DNA from: Prevotella sp.
GTDB lineage: Bacteria > Bacteroidota > Bacteroidia > Bacteroidales > Bacteroidaceae
Assembly: GCA_017428925.1 (NCBI GenBank)
Contig: JAFRPY010000019.1
Coordinates: 1 to 64,000 of the forward strand
Reading direction: 5' to 3'
DNA length: 64,000 nucleotides
Positions 24,721-35,251 of the stretch are shown piece by piece. The notes beneath the pieces were generated by a model, which worked only from the letters and a program-made list of their open reading frames with translations, had not been told where the DNA came from and did no database searches. Position 1 is the stretch's first letter; each line of letters opens with the position of its first letter. The position numbers and the translations under genes were made by a program.

Positions 24721-25284
24721 CTAGGAATGAGTGGGTTGGGATTTACAGAGACGGCGGGTCTCGGCACGTGCTTCGCGCCAACGGGGGAAGTGGCGGTTCA
24801 TGACGGCATAGAAGGCGGGGCCGTGGTTGGGCACGAGCAGATGGGCGAGCTCGTGGACGACGACGTGTTCAATGCACCAGTCGGGCAGCAGCAGGAGGTA
24901 GAGAGAAAGGGAGATGCGGCGTGTGCGGTGGTTGCAGGAACCCCATCGGGAAATGGTTCTGCGGAAGGTAACGGCTGTTGGCTGCACACCCATCTCGCTG
25001 GCATGTCGTTGCAACAATGGGGCAACGATAGTCTGCAAGCGCTGGGTGGCGTCGCGTCGCTGGGCAGGGGTGTCGAGTGGCAGCTGGGCATAGAAGTCAT
25101 GGCGCTGCTGCTGGCGATTGACGACCTTCTTGCGGGCCGCTTCCATCCACTCGTAGTTCTTCTCGATGAATGCTTCCACCTCACGTTTCGCCATGCCGAT
25201 AGGGGCAGAAACGCGCACGTCGCCATTCTGTGCGATACGCATGGAAAGGCGACGTGTACGGCGATAGGTGATGATGATGGCCAT
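24721..25284 (-). CDS. YgjP-like (DUF45/SprT-fold) zinc metallopeptidase
   Basis: 187 residues from the ATG at 25284 (MAIIITYRRTRRLSMRIAQNG). The zinc motif HELAHLLVPNHGPAF carries HExxH and a downstream His, and RWGSCN is the conserved strand of the M48-related YgjP family. The biological role is unknown; it is presumed a cytoplasmic metallopeptidase. Its ATG overlaps the cdsA stop codon (TAATG), so translation is probably coupled, and it ends the rsfS-ftsH-cdsA row. Confidence 0.88.
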   Translation of the reverse strand: MAIIITYRRTRRLSMRIAQNGDVRVSAPIGMAKREVEAFIEKNYEWMEAARKKVVNRQQQRHDFYAQLPLDTPAQRRDATQRLQTIVAPLLQRHASEMGVQPTAVTFRRTISRWGSCNHRTRRISLSLYLLLLPDWCIEHVVVHELAHLLVPNHGPAFYAVMNRHFPRWREARAETRRLCKSQPTHS

Positions 25285-26156
25285 TATCCCAGGAACTGCA
25301 GGGTGTAGAGGTAGATGACGGCGGCGGGGATGGCCATGAGGGAGGAGTCGAAGCGGTCGAGCATGCCACCGTGGCCGGGCAGGATGTTTCCGGAGTCTTT
25401 GATGCCAAGGGTGCGCTTGAAGAGACTTTCGACAAGGTCGCCCCACGTGCCGAAGAACACAACAACGAGGCCGAGGCCGATCCATTTGAGCGTTGATAGT
25501 TGAGCGTTGAGCGTTGAGAGTGACGCGTCAGAGCCAGCGAAGTAGCTGATGACAGCGGCAATGATGAGCACGATGACGGCTCCGCCGATGCTGCCTTCCC
25601 ACGTCTTGCCGGGCGACACGCGGGGGAAGAGCTTATGTCGGCCGAAGAGGGAACCGGCGCAGTAGGCTCCGGTGTCGTTCGCCCAAAGGAAGATGAACAC
25701 GCTCATGGGTAGCAGCCAGTGGTAGGCGATTTGTCCGGAGAGCGGATCGGCCTGGAAGCTGAGCACGTTGATCATGGAGAAGGGCAGGGCAACATACAAC
25801 TGCGAGAGCATGGTGTATGCCCAGTCCTGGATGGGGTTCTTCTGTTTCAGGTAGAGCTCGCTGATGAACAGGTAGATGAGCGTGAGCAGATAGGGGATGA
25901 AGGCCGACGGGGGCACGATGCCGGTGCAATAGCCGGCAAAGGCAAGGAAGAGATAGACGCCGGCAGCGGTGGTGATGAACCGGTTGACGGTGGTATCGGC
26001 GACGTGTTCGTTGACGAGGCCTGTGAACTCCCAGAGGGTGAGGCCGGTGATAAGGGCAAACAACAGGATCATGGCATCGCCGCGCAGGCAGATGCCGGTC
26101 ACCATGATGGCAACAAAGAGGATGCCGGTGATGGTTCGTGTGATGAAATTCTTCAT
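25284..26156 (-). CDS. cdsA: Phosphatidate cytidylyltransferase
   Basis: 290 residues with about eight membrane segments. The CdsA signature is present near the C-terminus: SPGKTWEGSIGG, then GDLVESLFKRTLGIKDSGNILPGHGGMLDRFDS. It converts phosphatidic acid and CTP to CDP-diacylglycerol, the precursor of all membrane phospholipids. A short insertion at residues about 209-221 (SLSTLNAQLSTL) is the translation of the dispersed GTTGAGAG/GCGTTGAG repeat and sits in a loop before the last conserved block. It forms an operon with rsfS and ftsH upstream. Confidence 0.95.
   Translation of the reverse strand: MKNFITRTITGILFVAIMVTGICLRGDAMILLFALITGLTLWEFTGLVNEHVADTTVNRFITTAAGVYLFLAFAGYCTGIVPPSAFIPYLLTLIYLFISELYLKQKNPIQDWAYTMLSQLYVALPFSMINVLSFQADPLSGQIAYHWLLPMSVFIFLWANDTGAYCAGSLFGRHKLFPRVSPGKTWEGSIGGAVIVLIIAAVISYFAGSDASLSTLNAQLSTLKWIGLGLVVVFFGTWGDLVESLFKRTLGIKDSGNILPGHGGMLDRFDSSLMAIPAAVIYLYTLQFLG
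25494..25528. repeat. AACTCTCAAC-type repeat inside cdsA
   Basis: GTTGATAGTTGAGCGTTGAG followed by CGTTGAGAG, the same motif that lies in the pectinesterase gene (10930-10965) and in spacers at 1212-1243 and 11279-11305. Confidence 0.65.
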
Positions 26157-26217
26157 CGATTTACTATTTACGGATTGACGATTGATTTAGAATTTACGGA
26201 TTGTCGATTTCACGGCG

Positions 26218-28332
<2,115 letters not shown>

Positions 28333-28340
28333 GATGGGTG

Positions 28341-28730
28341 TTAGTCTAAGTTGGGGATTTCGGTTTGCTGGGCGTCCTGCCACAGGTTCTCGATGTTGTA
28401 ATAGCTGCGCATGTCGGGCACGAAGATGTGGACGATGACATCGGTGAAGTCCATGGCTACCCAGTGGGCAAGCTCGAGACCTACGACGTGGGCAGGCTTC
28501 TCGCCGGCATCGATACGGGCCGTCTCGGCCACGGAGTCGGTGATGGCTTCCACCTGCGTGGGCGTGTTGCCCTGGCAGATGACAAAGAAGCTGGCAATGG
28601 CGCCGTCGATGCCTCGCAGGTCGACGACGGTGATGTCTTGTCCTTTTTTCTCTTGTATACCTTTAATAATAGTGTCTACCAGTTTCTCAGCTGGTGTGGC
28701 GGCAGTGCCGATGGGTTTTGTTTGTTCCAT
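28341..28730 (-). CDS. rsfS: Ribosomal silencing factor RsfS (Iojap/YbeB)
   Basis: 129 residues. The family core IAHSFVICQGN-type strand is seen as ASFFVICQGNTPTQVEAITD, followed by GLELAHWVAMDFTDVIVHIF, close to the canonical WVLLDYGDVVVHVF block. It binds uL14 of the 50S subunit and blocks subunit joining in starvation. It is first gene of the operon with ftsH and cdsA. A -7 box (TATCTTTG, minus) is at 28824-28817. Confidence 0.94.
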   Translation of the reverse strand: MEQTKPIGTAATPAEKLVDTIIKGIQEKKGQDITVVDLRGIDGAIASFFVICQGNTPTQVEAITDSVAETARIDAGEKPAHVVGLELAHWVAMDFTDVIVHIFVPDMRSYYNIENLWQDAQQTEIPNLD

Positions 28731-28816
28731 TCAGTATTGTTGTCTGTTTTTTTGTTCTGTTGAGTATGATGATCTGTTTTTATCTGATGAGCAACGGATG
28801 CTCACTTTATTCCCTG

Positions 28817-28824
28817 CAAAGATA
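28817..28824 (-). promoter_or_regulatory. -7 box of the rsfS-ftsH-cdsA operon
   Basis: TATCTTTG on the minus strand, about 87 nt upstream of the rsfS ATG. Confidence 0.55.
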
Positions 28825-28919
28825 ATGCCTTTTTGCCGAATAACAAGGAGAAAAATGCGTATTTTCGTTTTTTTTATAAAAAAAGTTAGGAAAATGCTTG
28901 GTAATTCAAAAAAAAGCAG

Positions 28920-28927
28920 TACCTTTG
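28920..28927 (+). promoter_or_regulatory. -7 box for tRNA-Gln
   Basis: TACCTTTG followed by CA, 64 nt before the mature tRNA 5' end. Confidence 0.55.
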
Positions 28928-28991
28928 CACACGCAAAACAAAAATTGCAACGCCGAGAACGATTCAAGGGTGAATCTGCGGCACAACAGAT

Positions 28992-29062
28992 TGGGGTATG
29001 GTGTAATGGTAACACTGCAGATTCTGGTCCTGCCTTTCCTGGTTCGAGTCCGGGTACCCCAA
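28992..29062 (+). tRNA. tRNA-Gln (anticodon CTG)
   Basis: Acceptor TGGGGTA/TACCCCA, D arm TGGTGTAATGGTAACA, anticodon loop TTCTGGT (anticodon CTG), T arm CCTGG-TTCGAGT-CCGGG, and discriminator A. The anticodon stem GCAGA/CCTGC has one A-C mismatch next to the loop. CCA is not encoded. Confidence 0.88.
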
Positions 29063-29070
29063 CGCTGACG

Positions 29071-29105
29071 AAGACTTCCTCAGAAATGAGGAAGTCTTTT
29101 TTTTT
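29071..29105 (+). terminator. Intrinsic terminator of tRNA-Gln
   Basis: Perfect 12-bp stem (29071-29082 with 29087-29098), GAAA tetraloop, then a run of T to about 29105. Confidence 0.92.
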
Positions 29106-29220
29106 GTTTGATATATTCCACCTCTTGCAAGATGATCCGCAAAGCGGGCTTTACGAAAACATAAGAAAACCAAGACGGACATAAGAAAACTAGGGCGCGA
29201 AGCGTATTGTGACGGATGAA

Positions 29221-29254
29221 AAAAGGATTGAAGCCGGGTGGCTCCAATCCTTTT
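29221..29254 (-). terminator. Terminator of the DUF349 gene
   Basis: Arms 29221-29235 and 40-54 (29240-29254) pair as AAAAGGATTGAAGCC / GGCTCCAATCCTTTT with one mismatch and a GGGT loop. On the minus strand the stem ends in a T run. Confidence 0.75.
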
Positions 29255-29283
29255 GGTATTCAATGTGAGGGAATGCGTTTTGA

Positions 29284-31374
29284 TTATGCCTCGCCATTCT
29301 CTTCGGCCTCGGCAGCTGCGTTGGCGTCGTCGATAGCCTTGATCTTGTCGTAGGTGAGCTTCAGGTCGTCCTTCAGCTTCTGCACCTTGCGATTCATCTC
29401 GTCGATGAGCGAGTTACCCTTCTTCGATGCTGCATTGAGGAATCCGAGGTTGTTCTCGTAGGTCTGAATCTCCTGCTTCATCTGCTCGTAGCGGCGCATC
29501 AGACGTGTGCGCTCGTTGTCGAGGGCGTCCTCGCCACGGCGTGCCACATTCTTCAGATTGCTCTTGAAGCTGTCGAGACGACGGCGGGCAGTTGAGATGT
29601 TCAGGTCCTTATACAGCTTGTCGAGGATGGCACGGTACTCCGAATACAGCTTGTCCTTCTCGCGATAGGGCACGTGTCCTACCTGCTGGTACTGGTCGAT
29701 GAGCTCGTGCACCTTCTCCTGTGCGTCGTCGGTGACGTTCTCGGCAATCTCCTTCAGCTGTGCGATGATGCCGCGCTTGGCCTCGAGGTTTGCGCGCTCT
29801 TCGTTGCGGGTGCCGGCAGTGGCGGCATTGCGAGCCTCGAAGAACTTGTTGCAAGCGGCGAGGAAGTCGTTCCAGAGCTGGTCGCCAATCTTCTTGGGTA
29901 CCATGCCAATGGTCTTCCACTCTTTCTGCAGAGCGATGAGCTTGTCGGAGGTGGACTTCCACTCGGTGCTGTCCTGCAGGGCGCGTGCCTTCTCAACGAG
30001 GGCGCGCTTCTTTTCGGTGTTCTCGGCGAAGCGCTCCTTCATGCCGCGGAAGTACTCTGTCTTGCGGGTGAAGAAATCGTCGCAGGCGGCACGGAAGCGC
30101 TCGAAGATCTTCACGTTCATCTTCTGCGGGGCAAAGCCGATGGTCTTCCATTCGTTCTGCAACTCGATGATCTGCTTGGTGTGCTTCTCCCAGTCGCTGG
30201 CTCCCTTGTTCTCTTCCTTGGCAATGGCTTCCACCTTCTCGCAGAGCTCGGTTTTCTTCTTCAGATTCTCTTCCTCGCGGGCACGCAGGCTCTCGAAGTG
30301 CTGCTGGTGGCGCTTGTTGATGATGGTAGAGGCAGCCTTGAAGCGTGCCCACACCTCTTCGCGCAGGTCTTTGGCCACAGGGCCGATCTCGCGATACTGT
30401 GCGTGCAGCTCCTGCAGCTGGTGGAAGGCGCTGATGACGTCGGTCTCCTCGGCGAGCTTCTCGGCAGCCTCGCAGAGCTTGGTCTTCAGTTCGAGGTTTT
30501 TCTTGAAGTCGTATTCGCGGGCTTCGTTGTTGAGCTTCAGCAGGTCGTAGAACTGCTCAACGTAGAGCTGGTAGTTGCGCCACAGCTCGTTGGCCTTCTC
30601 GGCAGGCACAGCCTTGATGTCGCGCCACTGCTGCTGCAGCTCCTTGAACTGCTGGTAGGAGCGGTTGGCCTCGTCGGGCGAGGTGACCATGCCTTTTATC
30701 TTCTCGATGATCTCAAGTTTTTTCTTCAGGTTCTCTTGCTTTTCGGCTTCCTGAGCCTGGAAAACCTTGGCGCGCTTCTCCTTGATGACATTCATCTCGG
30801 CCTTGAACATCTCTTCAAGGTCGTCGGGGCGCACGACGTAGTTGTCGGGGTCGCCGCCACCGTCGATGTATTCCTTCAGCTGCTGCTCGCGCTCGGCGAT
30901 GTGCAACTTGTAGAATACCGTCTTCAGCAGGTCTACTTCGTCTTTTTGCGGGTTTTCTTCACTGTGAGCAATTTCCTTCACGCGGTCGAGCACTTCCTGC
31001 TTCGTGGTGTAGACTTTCTTTTCAGCCTCTTCCTCAGCTGCGGGCTCCTCAGCGGGTGCTTCCTCAGCAACGGGCTCCTCAGCGGGTGCTTCCTCGGCTA
31101 CGGGCTCCTCGGCGGGTGCTTCCTCTGCTGCAGGCTCCTCAACGGGTGCTTCCTCGGCTGCAGGTTCCTCTGCAGGTGCTTCCTCAACTGCAGGCTCCTC
31201 TGCGGGTGCTTCCTCAACTGCGGGCTCCTCTGCGGGTGCTTCCTCAACTGCGGGCTCCTCTGCAGGTGCTACGGCTTCTTCTACCACGTTTTGTACTTCA
31301 GCTGCGGCCTCGGCGGCAACTTGCTCTTCTGCTAACTGTCCCTGTTCCAGGGCATTCTCTTGAGAGTTCATCAT
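29284..31374 (-). CDS. DUF349 repeat protein with Glu/Pro/Ala-rich N-terminus
   Basis: 696 residues. After a short head, residues about 30-115 are a tandem decapeptide series (EEAPAEEPAV and variants). The rest is helical, with several DUF349 units (WKTIGMVPKK, WKTIGFAPQK, WRDIKAVPAEK, YREIGPVAKD, YQQVGHVPYREK) and a C-terminal coiled coil. DUF349 proteins are cytoplasmic and abundant in Bacteroidetes; a role in nucleic-acid or ribosome-associated processes has been suggested elsewhere but is not proven here. A possible -7 box is at 31477-31470 on the minus strand. Confidence 0.85.
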   Translation of the reverse strand: MMNSQENALEQGQLAEEQVAAEAAAEVQNVVEEAVAPAEEPAVEEAPAEEPAVEEAPAEEPAVEEAPAEEPAAEEAPVEEPAAEEAPAEEPVAEEAPAEEPVAEEAPAEEPAAEEEAEKKVYTTKQEVLDRVKEIAHSEENPQKDEVDLLKTVFYKLHIAEREQQLKEYIDGGGDPDNYVVRPDDLEEMFKAEMNVIKEKRAKVFQAQEAEKQENLKKKLEIIEKIKGMVTSPDEANRSYQQFKELQQQWRDIKAVPAEKANELWRNYQLYVEQFYDLLKLNNEAREYDFKKNLELKTKLCEAAEKLAEETDVISAFHQLQELHAQYREIGPVAKDLREEVWARFKAASTIINKRHQQHFESLRAREEENLKKKTELCEKVEAIAKEENKGASDWEKHTKQIIELQNEWKTIGFAPQKMNVKIFERFRAACDDFFTRKTEYFRGMKERFAENTEKKRALVEKARALQDSTEWKSTSDKLIALQKEWKTIGMVPKKIGDQLWNDFLAACNKFFEARNAATAGTRNEERANLEAKRGIIAQLKEIAENVTDDAQEKVHELIDQYQQVGHVPYREKDKLYSEYRAILDKLYKDLNISTARRRLDSFKSNLKNVARRGEDALDNERTRLMRRYEQMKQEIQTYENNLGFLNAASKKGNSLIDEMNRKVQKLKDDLKLTYDKIKAIDDANAAAEAEENGEA
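31028..31275. repeat. 30-bp coding minisatellite in the DUF349 gene
   Basis: About eight units of a 30-bp repeat (GGCTCCTC.GCGGGTGCTTCC pattern), each encoding ten residues. Confidence 0.85.
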
Positions 31375-31484
31375 TTCACTGGTTTAAGTTGATGATTCGG
31401 TTTTTATTTACACACTTCGAAACAATGGTGAGGGGCACAATTTCCCCCACCCATATTCCTTCAACCTGCAAACTTAAACAAAAA

Positions 31485-31515
31485 AAACGGAATCTCCAAA
31501 AGAAATTCCGTTTTT
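31485..31515 (-). terminator. Terminator of corA
   Basis: AAAACGGAAT (31485-31494) pairs with ATTCCGTTTT (31506-31515). On the minus strand it follows corA and ends in a T run. Confidence 0.75.
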
Positions 31516-31612
31516 TCAACTTTTTGTCGAATATTTTCTTAATTATGGTGATTTTCGACGTGCAGATTAGAAAAAATGCGACACTGTGTCACTCTGTCAT
31601 CGTGTCACCTTG

Positions 31613-32539
31613 TTATAGCAGTCGCTTGTGGCGCAGGAACGCCCAGGTAATGCCGGAGACGACGACGGAGATGATCAGGGCGATGATGAATCCGAACGGT
31701 GCTGACTCCATGCCGTTGATGAGGTTCATGCCGAACATCGAGGTGACGAGCGTAGGGATCATCAGGATGATGGTCACCGACGTGAGCGTACGCATCACGG
31801 TGTTCATGTTGTTGTTGATGATGCTGGAGTAGGTGTCCATGGTCGACTCGAGGATGTTCGAGTAGATAGCGGTGGTCTCGCGGGCCTGCGTCATCTCAAT
31901 GTTTACGTCCTCGATAAGGTCGTCGTCCAGCTCATCGACCTGCAGCTTGAACTTCAGTTTCTGCAGCAAGTTCTCGTTGCCGCGGATGGAGGTGTTGAAG
32001 TAGGTCAGCGAGTCCTGCAGGCGCGAGAGTCCGATGAGGCTCTCGTTGTTCACCGTGTGGTCGAGGTTGTGCTTGGCCTTGTCGATAAGGGTATTAATTT
32101 GCTTCAGTCGCTTCAGATACCACACCGCCGACGAGAGGAACAAACGGAACGTCAGGTCGACATGGTCGATGAAGCCCACGCCGCGCTTCTGGTGGAACGA
32201 TACGAAGTCGAGCATCATATTCGTTTCGTAAAAGCACACGGTGATGGTTACGTCGCGCTTGTGGATGATACCCAACGGCACGGTGGTATAGGGTGTGCGC
32301 GAGCGTATCTCCTTCACATAAGGTATGCGCAGGATGATGAGCATCCAACCGTCGTCGTACTCGTAGCGGGCACGCTCGTCGGTATCGCTGATGTCGCTGA
32401 TGAAATAGTCGGGAATGTTGAAGCGCTCCTCGAGTTCGCGCTGGTCTTCCTCGGTTGGACACGTCACCTGTATCCAACAGTTCGGCTCCCACTCTGTGAG
32501 GTGGGAAAGATTGCCGGTAGTGTTCCAGTATGTCTTCAT
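31613..32539 (-). CDS. corA: CorA-family Mg2+ (divalent cation) transporter
   Basis: 308 residues. A large cytoplasmic alpha/beta N-terminal domain and long helix precede two C-terminal membrane segments (VTIILMIPTLVTSMFGMN and FGFIIALIISVVVSGITWAFL). The GMN selectivity motif and the loop NGMESAPFGF are in place. It is a pentameric channel for Mg2+ (Co2+, Ni2+) uptake. The transcript begins near 32719, so about 180 nt of leader precede the ATG at 32539; that leader holds a short ORF and alternative hairpins (separate entries). GGAGG sits 9 nt before the ATG, unusual in a phylum that rarely uses Shine-Dalgarno sequences. Confidence 0.95.
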   Translation of the reverse strand: MKTYWNTTGNLSHLTEWEPNCWIQVTCPTEEDQRELEERFNIPDYFISDISDTDERARYEYDDGWMLIILRIPYVKEIRSRTPYTTVPLGIIHKRDVTITVCFYETNMMLDFVSFHQKRGVGFIDHVDLTFRLFLSSAVWYLKRLKQINTLIDKAKHNLDHTVNNESLIGLSRLQDSLTYFNTSIRGNENLLQKLKFKLQVDELDDDLIEDVNIEMTQARETTAIYSNILESTMDTYSSIINNNMNTVMRTLTSVTIILMIPTLVTSMFGMNLINGMESAPFGFIIALIISVVVSGITWAFLRHKRLL

Positions 32540-32719
32540 TATGCTAATCCTCCACTGGTTTTAAGCGTAGTAAAAAACTCCTTTACGCCCAGAGGATTAG
32601 CCGCGGTGGGCTTTATCCTCGGGCGACACGTTTATAACTGTCCGCCGGATAATCGTCCATGATGGTTCTGTTTTAAGTGAATACTGTGTCGGAGGCAAAT
32701 GCCCACCGACGTTTCAAAT
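32540..32719 (-). promoter_or_regulatory. corA leader with two mutually exclusive hairpins
   Basis: In RNA sense, GCCCGAGGAT (32624-32615, overlapping the stop of the leader ORF) can pair with ATCCTCTGGGC (32597-32587). The same ATCCTC can instead pair as GCTAATCCTC (32601-32592) with GAGGATTAGC (32552-32543), a perfect 10-bp stem that buries the GGAGG just before the corA ATG. Only one of the two can form at a time. Confidence 0.7.
32613..32660 (-). CDS. Putative corA leader peptide (15 aa)
   Basis: ATG at 32660 to TAA at 32613 encodes MDDYPADSYKRVARG. It opens with Asp, Asp, Tyr, Pro, Ala, Asp and so resembles, in type, the Asp/Pro-rich leader peptides (such as MgtL of enteric bacteria) that destabilise ribosomes when Mg2+ is low. 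Its last codons form one arm of the upstream hairpin in the corA leader. It has no homology evidence; the call depends on position and composition. Confidence 0.45.
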   Translation of the reverse strand: MDDYPADSYKRVARG

Positions 32720-32725
32720 CGCATG

Positions 32726-32733
32726 CAAAGGTA
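32726..32733 (-). promoter_or_regulatory. -7 box of corA
   Basis: TACCTTTG on the minus strand, followed by CA; a start near 32719 is implied. Confidence 0.65.
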
Positions 32734-32838
32734 CAACAAAAAGTTAAAAGTACCAAGTTTAATGTTCAAAAGTTTTAAAGATTTCTTCCTTTTTGAAAAA
32801 AACTTTCGCGTTTCATCTCTCATCTTTCATCTTTTTTG

Positions 32839-32846
32839 TAAATTTG
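32839..32846 (+). promoter_or_regulatory. -7 box of the GH92 gene
   Basis: TAAATTTG followed by CAG, 26 nt before the ATG at 32873. Confidence 0.55.
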
Positions 32847-32872
32847 CAGACAATTAGCAACATTCTATCATT

Positions 32873-35248
32873 ATGAACCTCACAAAAACGATTCTCATCA
32901 CCTTGTTGATGAACCTGCTGGCCGGCTCCGCCCGCGCACAGCAACCCGTCGATTACGTCAGCCCGCTCGTGGGCACCATGTCTTCTTTCGCCCTCTCAAC
33001 GGGCAACACTTATCCCGCCATCGCCATGCCTTGGGGCATGAACTTCTGGGTGCCGCAGACCGGCAAGATGGGCGACGGATGGCAGTATACCTACACGGCT
33101 AACAAGATACGGGGCTTCAAGCAGACCCACCAGCCGTCGCCGTGGATCAACGACTACGGCCAGTTCTCCATCATGCCTGAGGTCGATAGGGTGTCGGGTC
33201 CAACGGCCGACCTGATCTACGACGAGGAGAAGCGTGCCTCGTGGTTCTCGCACAACACCGAGGTCGCGCGCCCGTATTATTATAAGGTGTACCTGGCTGA
33301 GTACGACATCTGGGCTGAAATTGCTCCCACGGAGCGCGCTGCCGTGCTGCGGTTTACGTTCCCTGAGACCAGCATGAGCGAAAAACGCATCGCCCGCATC
33401 GTCGTCGATGCCTTCGACAAGGGCTCGGCCATCAAGTATGATGTGAACCGTCGCACCATCTCGGGTTATACCACTCGTAATAGCAGCGGTGTGCCAGAGA
33501 ACTTCCGCAACTATTTCGTCGTGAAAATCGACAAGGGCTTTGAATTCTGGGGAATCCAGAAGGACGGCAACCAATTTACAGGCAACGAGGCTGAAGGCAA
33601 TCATGTGCTTGCGATGGCCGGTTTCGTGACGAAGAAGAACGAGCAGGTGGTGGTTCGTGTGGCCTCGTCGTTCATCTCCCCCGAACAGGCCGAGCGCAAC
33701 CTGCAGGAGGTTGGCAACGAGTCGTTCGATGCTATCAAGGAGAAGGGTCGCCAGCGCTGGAACGATGTGCTGGGACGCATCGAGGTGGAGGACGAGAATG
33801 TCGACCATCTGCGCACGTTCTATTCCTGCCTCTACCGGGCCACGCTCTTCCCCCGTATGTTCTACGAGTATGATGCTGAAGGAAACGTTGTCCACTATAG
33901 TCCTTACAATGGTAAGGTGCTGCCGGGCTATATGTTCACCGACACGGGCTTCTGGGATACGTTCCGCTCACTGTTCCCACTGGTCAACCTGCTCTATCCG
34001 TCGATGGGTGAGAAGATGCTCGAAGGCCTTGCCAATACCTACCTCGAGAGTGGCTTCCTGCCCGAGTGGGCAAGTCCTGGCCACCGCGGTTGTATGGTAG
34101 GAAACAACTCTGCAGCCGTTGTGGCAGAGTTGATGAATCTTAATACCGTCCAGATGGAAAGAGATGGGAAAGACGCTTCTTCTAAAGCCTCCCCTGCAGG
34201 GGGAGGTGGGAGGGGGCTCCTCGAAACCCTCTGGCAGGCTGTCACCCATGGTGCTAATGCCGTACACCCGGAGATTTCGTCAACAGGTCGTTGTGGCTTC
34301 GACTACTACAACCGCTTGGGTTATGTGCCTTGCGATGTGAAGATCAACGAGAGTGCTGCCCGCACGTTGGAGTATGCCTACGACGACTGGTGTATCCTGC
34401 AAATCGGTAAGCTGCTGGGCAAGAAGAAAAAGGAACTGGAGCCTTACGCCCGCCACGCCATGAACTATCGTAATCTCTTCAATCCTAAGTACAACCTCAT
34501 GCAGGGACGCAAGGAGAATGGTGAGTTCAGTGAGCCGTTCAGCCCGTTCAAGTGGGGTGGCGACTTCACTGAGGGTAACTCCTGGCACTACACATGGTCG
34601 GTATTCCACGATCCGGCAGGACTCATCGCACTCATGGGCGGTCAGGATGTTTTCGTCAGCATGCTCGACTCGGTGTTCATCGTTCCGCCCGTCTTCGACG
34701 ATAGCTACTATGGTGGCATCATCCACGAGATTCGTGAGATGCAGGTGGCAGGCATGGGTAACTATGCCCATGGCAACCAGCCCATCCAGCACATGATCTA
34801 TCTCTACGACTATGCCGCCCAGCCCTGGAAGGCACAGTATTGGGTGCGCGAGACCATGGACCGTCTCTACTCTGCAGCCCCCGACGGCTATTGCGGCGAT
34901 GAGGACAATGGTCAGACATCGGCTTGGTATGTGTTCTCGGCGCTGGGCTTCTATCCCGTTTGCCCGGCATCGGGCGAGTATGCCTTGGGTACACCTTATT
35001 TTAATAAGGCCACCATGCATCTTGAGAACGGCCGCGCGCTGACCTTCAAGGCTGAGGGAAACTCCTCGGCAAATCGCTACATCGATCGTATGACACTGAA
35101 TGGTAGCGACTACACCAGCAATTATCTGCGTCGTGCCGACCTGCAGCAGGGCGGTGAAGTGGTCTACCGCATGTCGGCCACTCCGAACAAGCAGCGCGGT
35201 ACCAACCAAGCAGACCTGCCGTATTCGTACTCTACCAGTAAGAAGTAG
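32873..35248 (+). CDS. GH92 family alpha-mannosidase (exported)
   Basis: 791 residues with a signal peptide (MNLTKTILITLLMNLLAGSARA). GH92 hallmarks include DYVSPLVGT near the start, GNTYPAIAMPWGMNFW, GFKQTHQPSPWINDYGQF, DTGFWDTFRSLFPL, GLANTYLESGFLPEWASPGHRGCMVGNNS, and DNGQTSAWYVFSALGFYPVCPAS. These are Ca2+-dependent exo-alpha-mannosidases acting on yeast mannan or N-glycans. Residues about 436-450 (ASPAGGGGRGL) are a repeat-derived in-frame insertion. A HAD phosphatase gene follows 3 bp after the stop. No SusCD pair is nearby. Confidence 0.93.
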   Translation: MNLTKTILITLLMNLLAGSARAQQPVDYVSPLVGTMSSFALSTGNTYPAIAMPWGMNFWVPQTGKMGDGWQYTYTANKIRGFKQTHQPSPWINDYGQFSIMPEVDRVSGPTADLIYDEEKRASWFSHNTEVARPYYYKVYLAEYDIWAEIAPTERAAVLRFTFPETSMSEKRIARIVVDAFDKGSAIKYDVNRRTISGYTTRNSSGVPENFRNYFVVKIDKGFEFWGIQKDGNQFTGNEAEGNHVLAMAGFVTKKNEQVVVRVASSFISPEQAERNLQEVGNESFDAIKEKGRQRWNDVLGRIEVEDENVDHLRTFYSCLYRATLFPRMFYEYDAEGNVVHYSPYNGKVLPGYMFTDTGFWDTFRSLFPLVNLLYPSMGEKMLEGLANTYLESGFLPEWASPGHRGCMVGNNSAAVVAELMNLNTVQMERDGKDASSKASPAGGGGRGLLETLWQAVTHGANAVHPEISSTGRCGFDYYNRLGYVPCDVKINESAARTLEYAYDDWCILQIGKLLGKKKKELEPYARHAMNYRNLFNPKYNLMQGRKENGEFSEPFSPFKWGGDFTEGNSWHYTWSVFHDPAGLIALMGGQDVFVSMLDSVFIVPPVFDDSYYGGIIHEIREMQVAGMGNYAHGNQPIQHMIYLYDYAAQPWKAQYWVRETMDRLYSAAPDGYCGDEDNGQTSAWYVFSALGFYPVCPASGEYALGTPYFNKATMHLENGRALTFKAEGNSSANRYIDRMTLNGSDYTSNYLRRADLQQGGEVVYRMSATPNKQRGTNQADLPYSYSTSKK
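34183..34224. repeat. C/G-rich hairpin element inside the GH92 gene
   Basis: GCCTCCCCTGCAGGGGGAGG followed by TGGGAGGGGGCTCC: the same hairpin-plus-tail form as in nhaC and rsmA, read in frame. Confidence 0.8.
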
Positions 35249-35251
35249 TCT

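Noticed and set aside
29674..31335. Long open frame opposite the DUF349 gene
   Set aside because: The Leu/Val/Gly-rich product is the shadow of Glu/Lys/Ala codons of the real gene and has no signal or motif order of a membrane protein.
32540..32719. M-box or cobalamin riboswitch before corA
   Set aside because: I could not find the conserved core of either class; the leader is short and better explained by a leader ORF with two competing stems.
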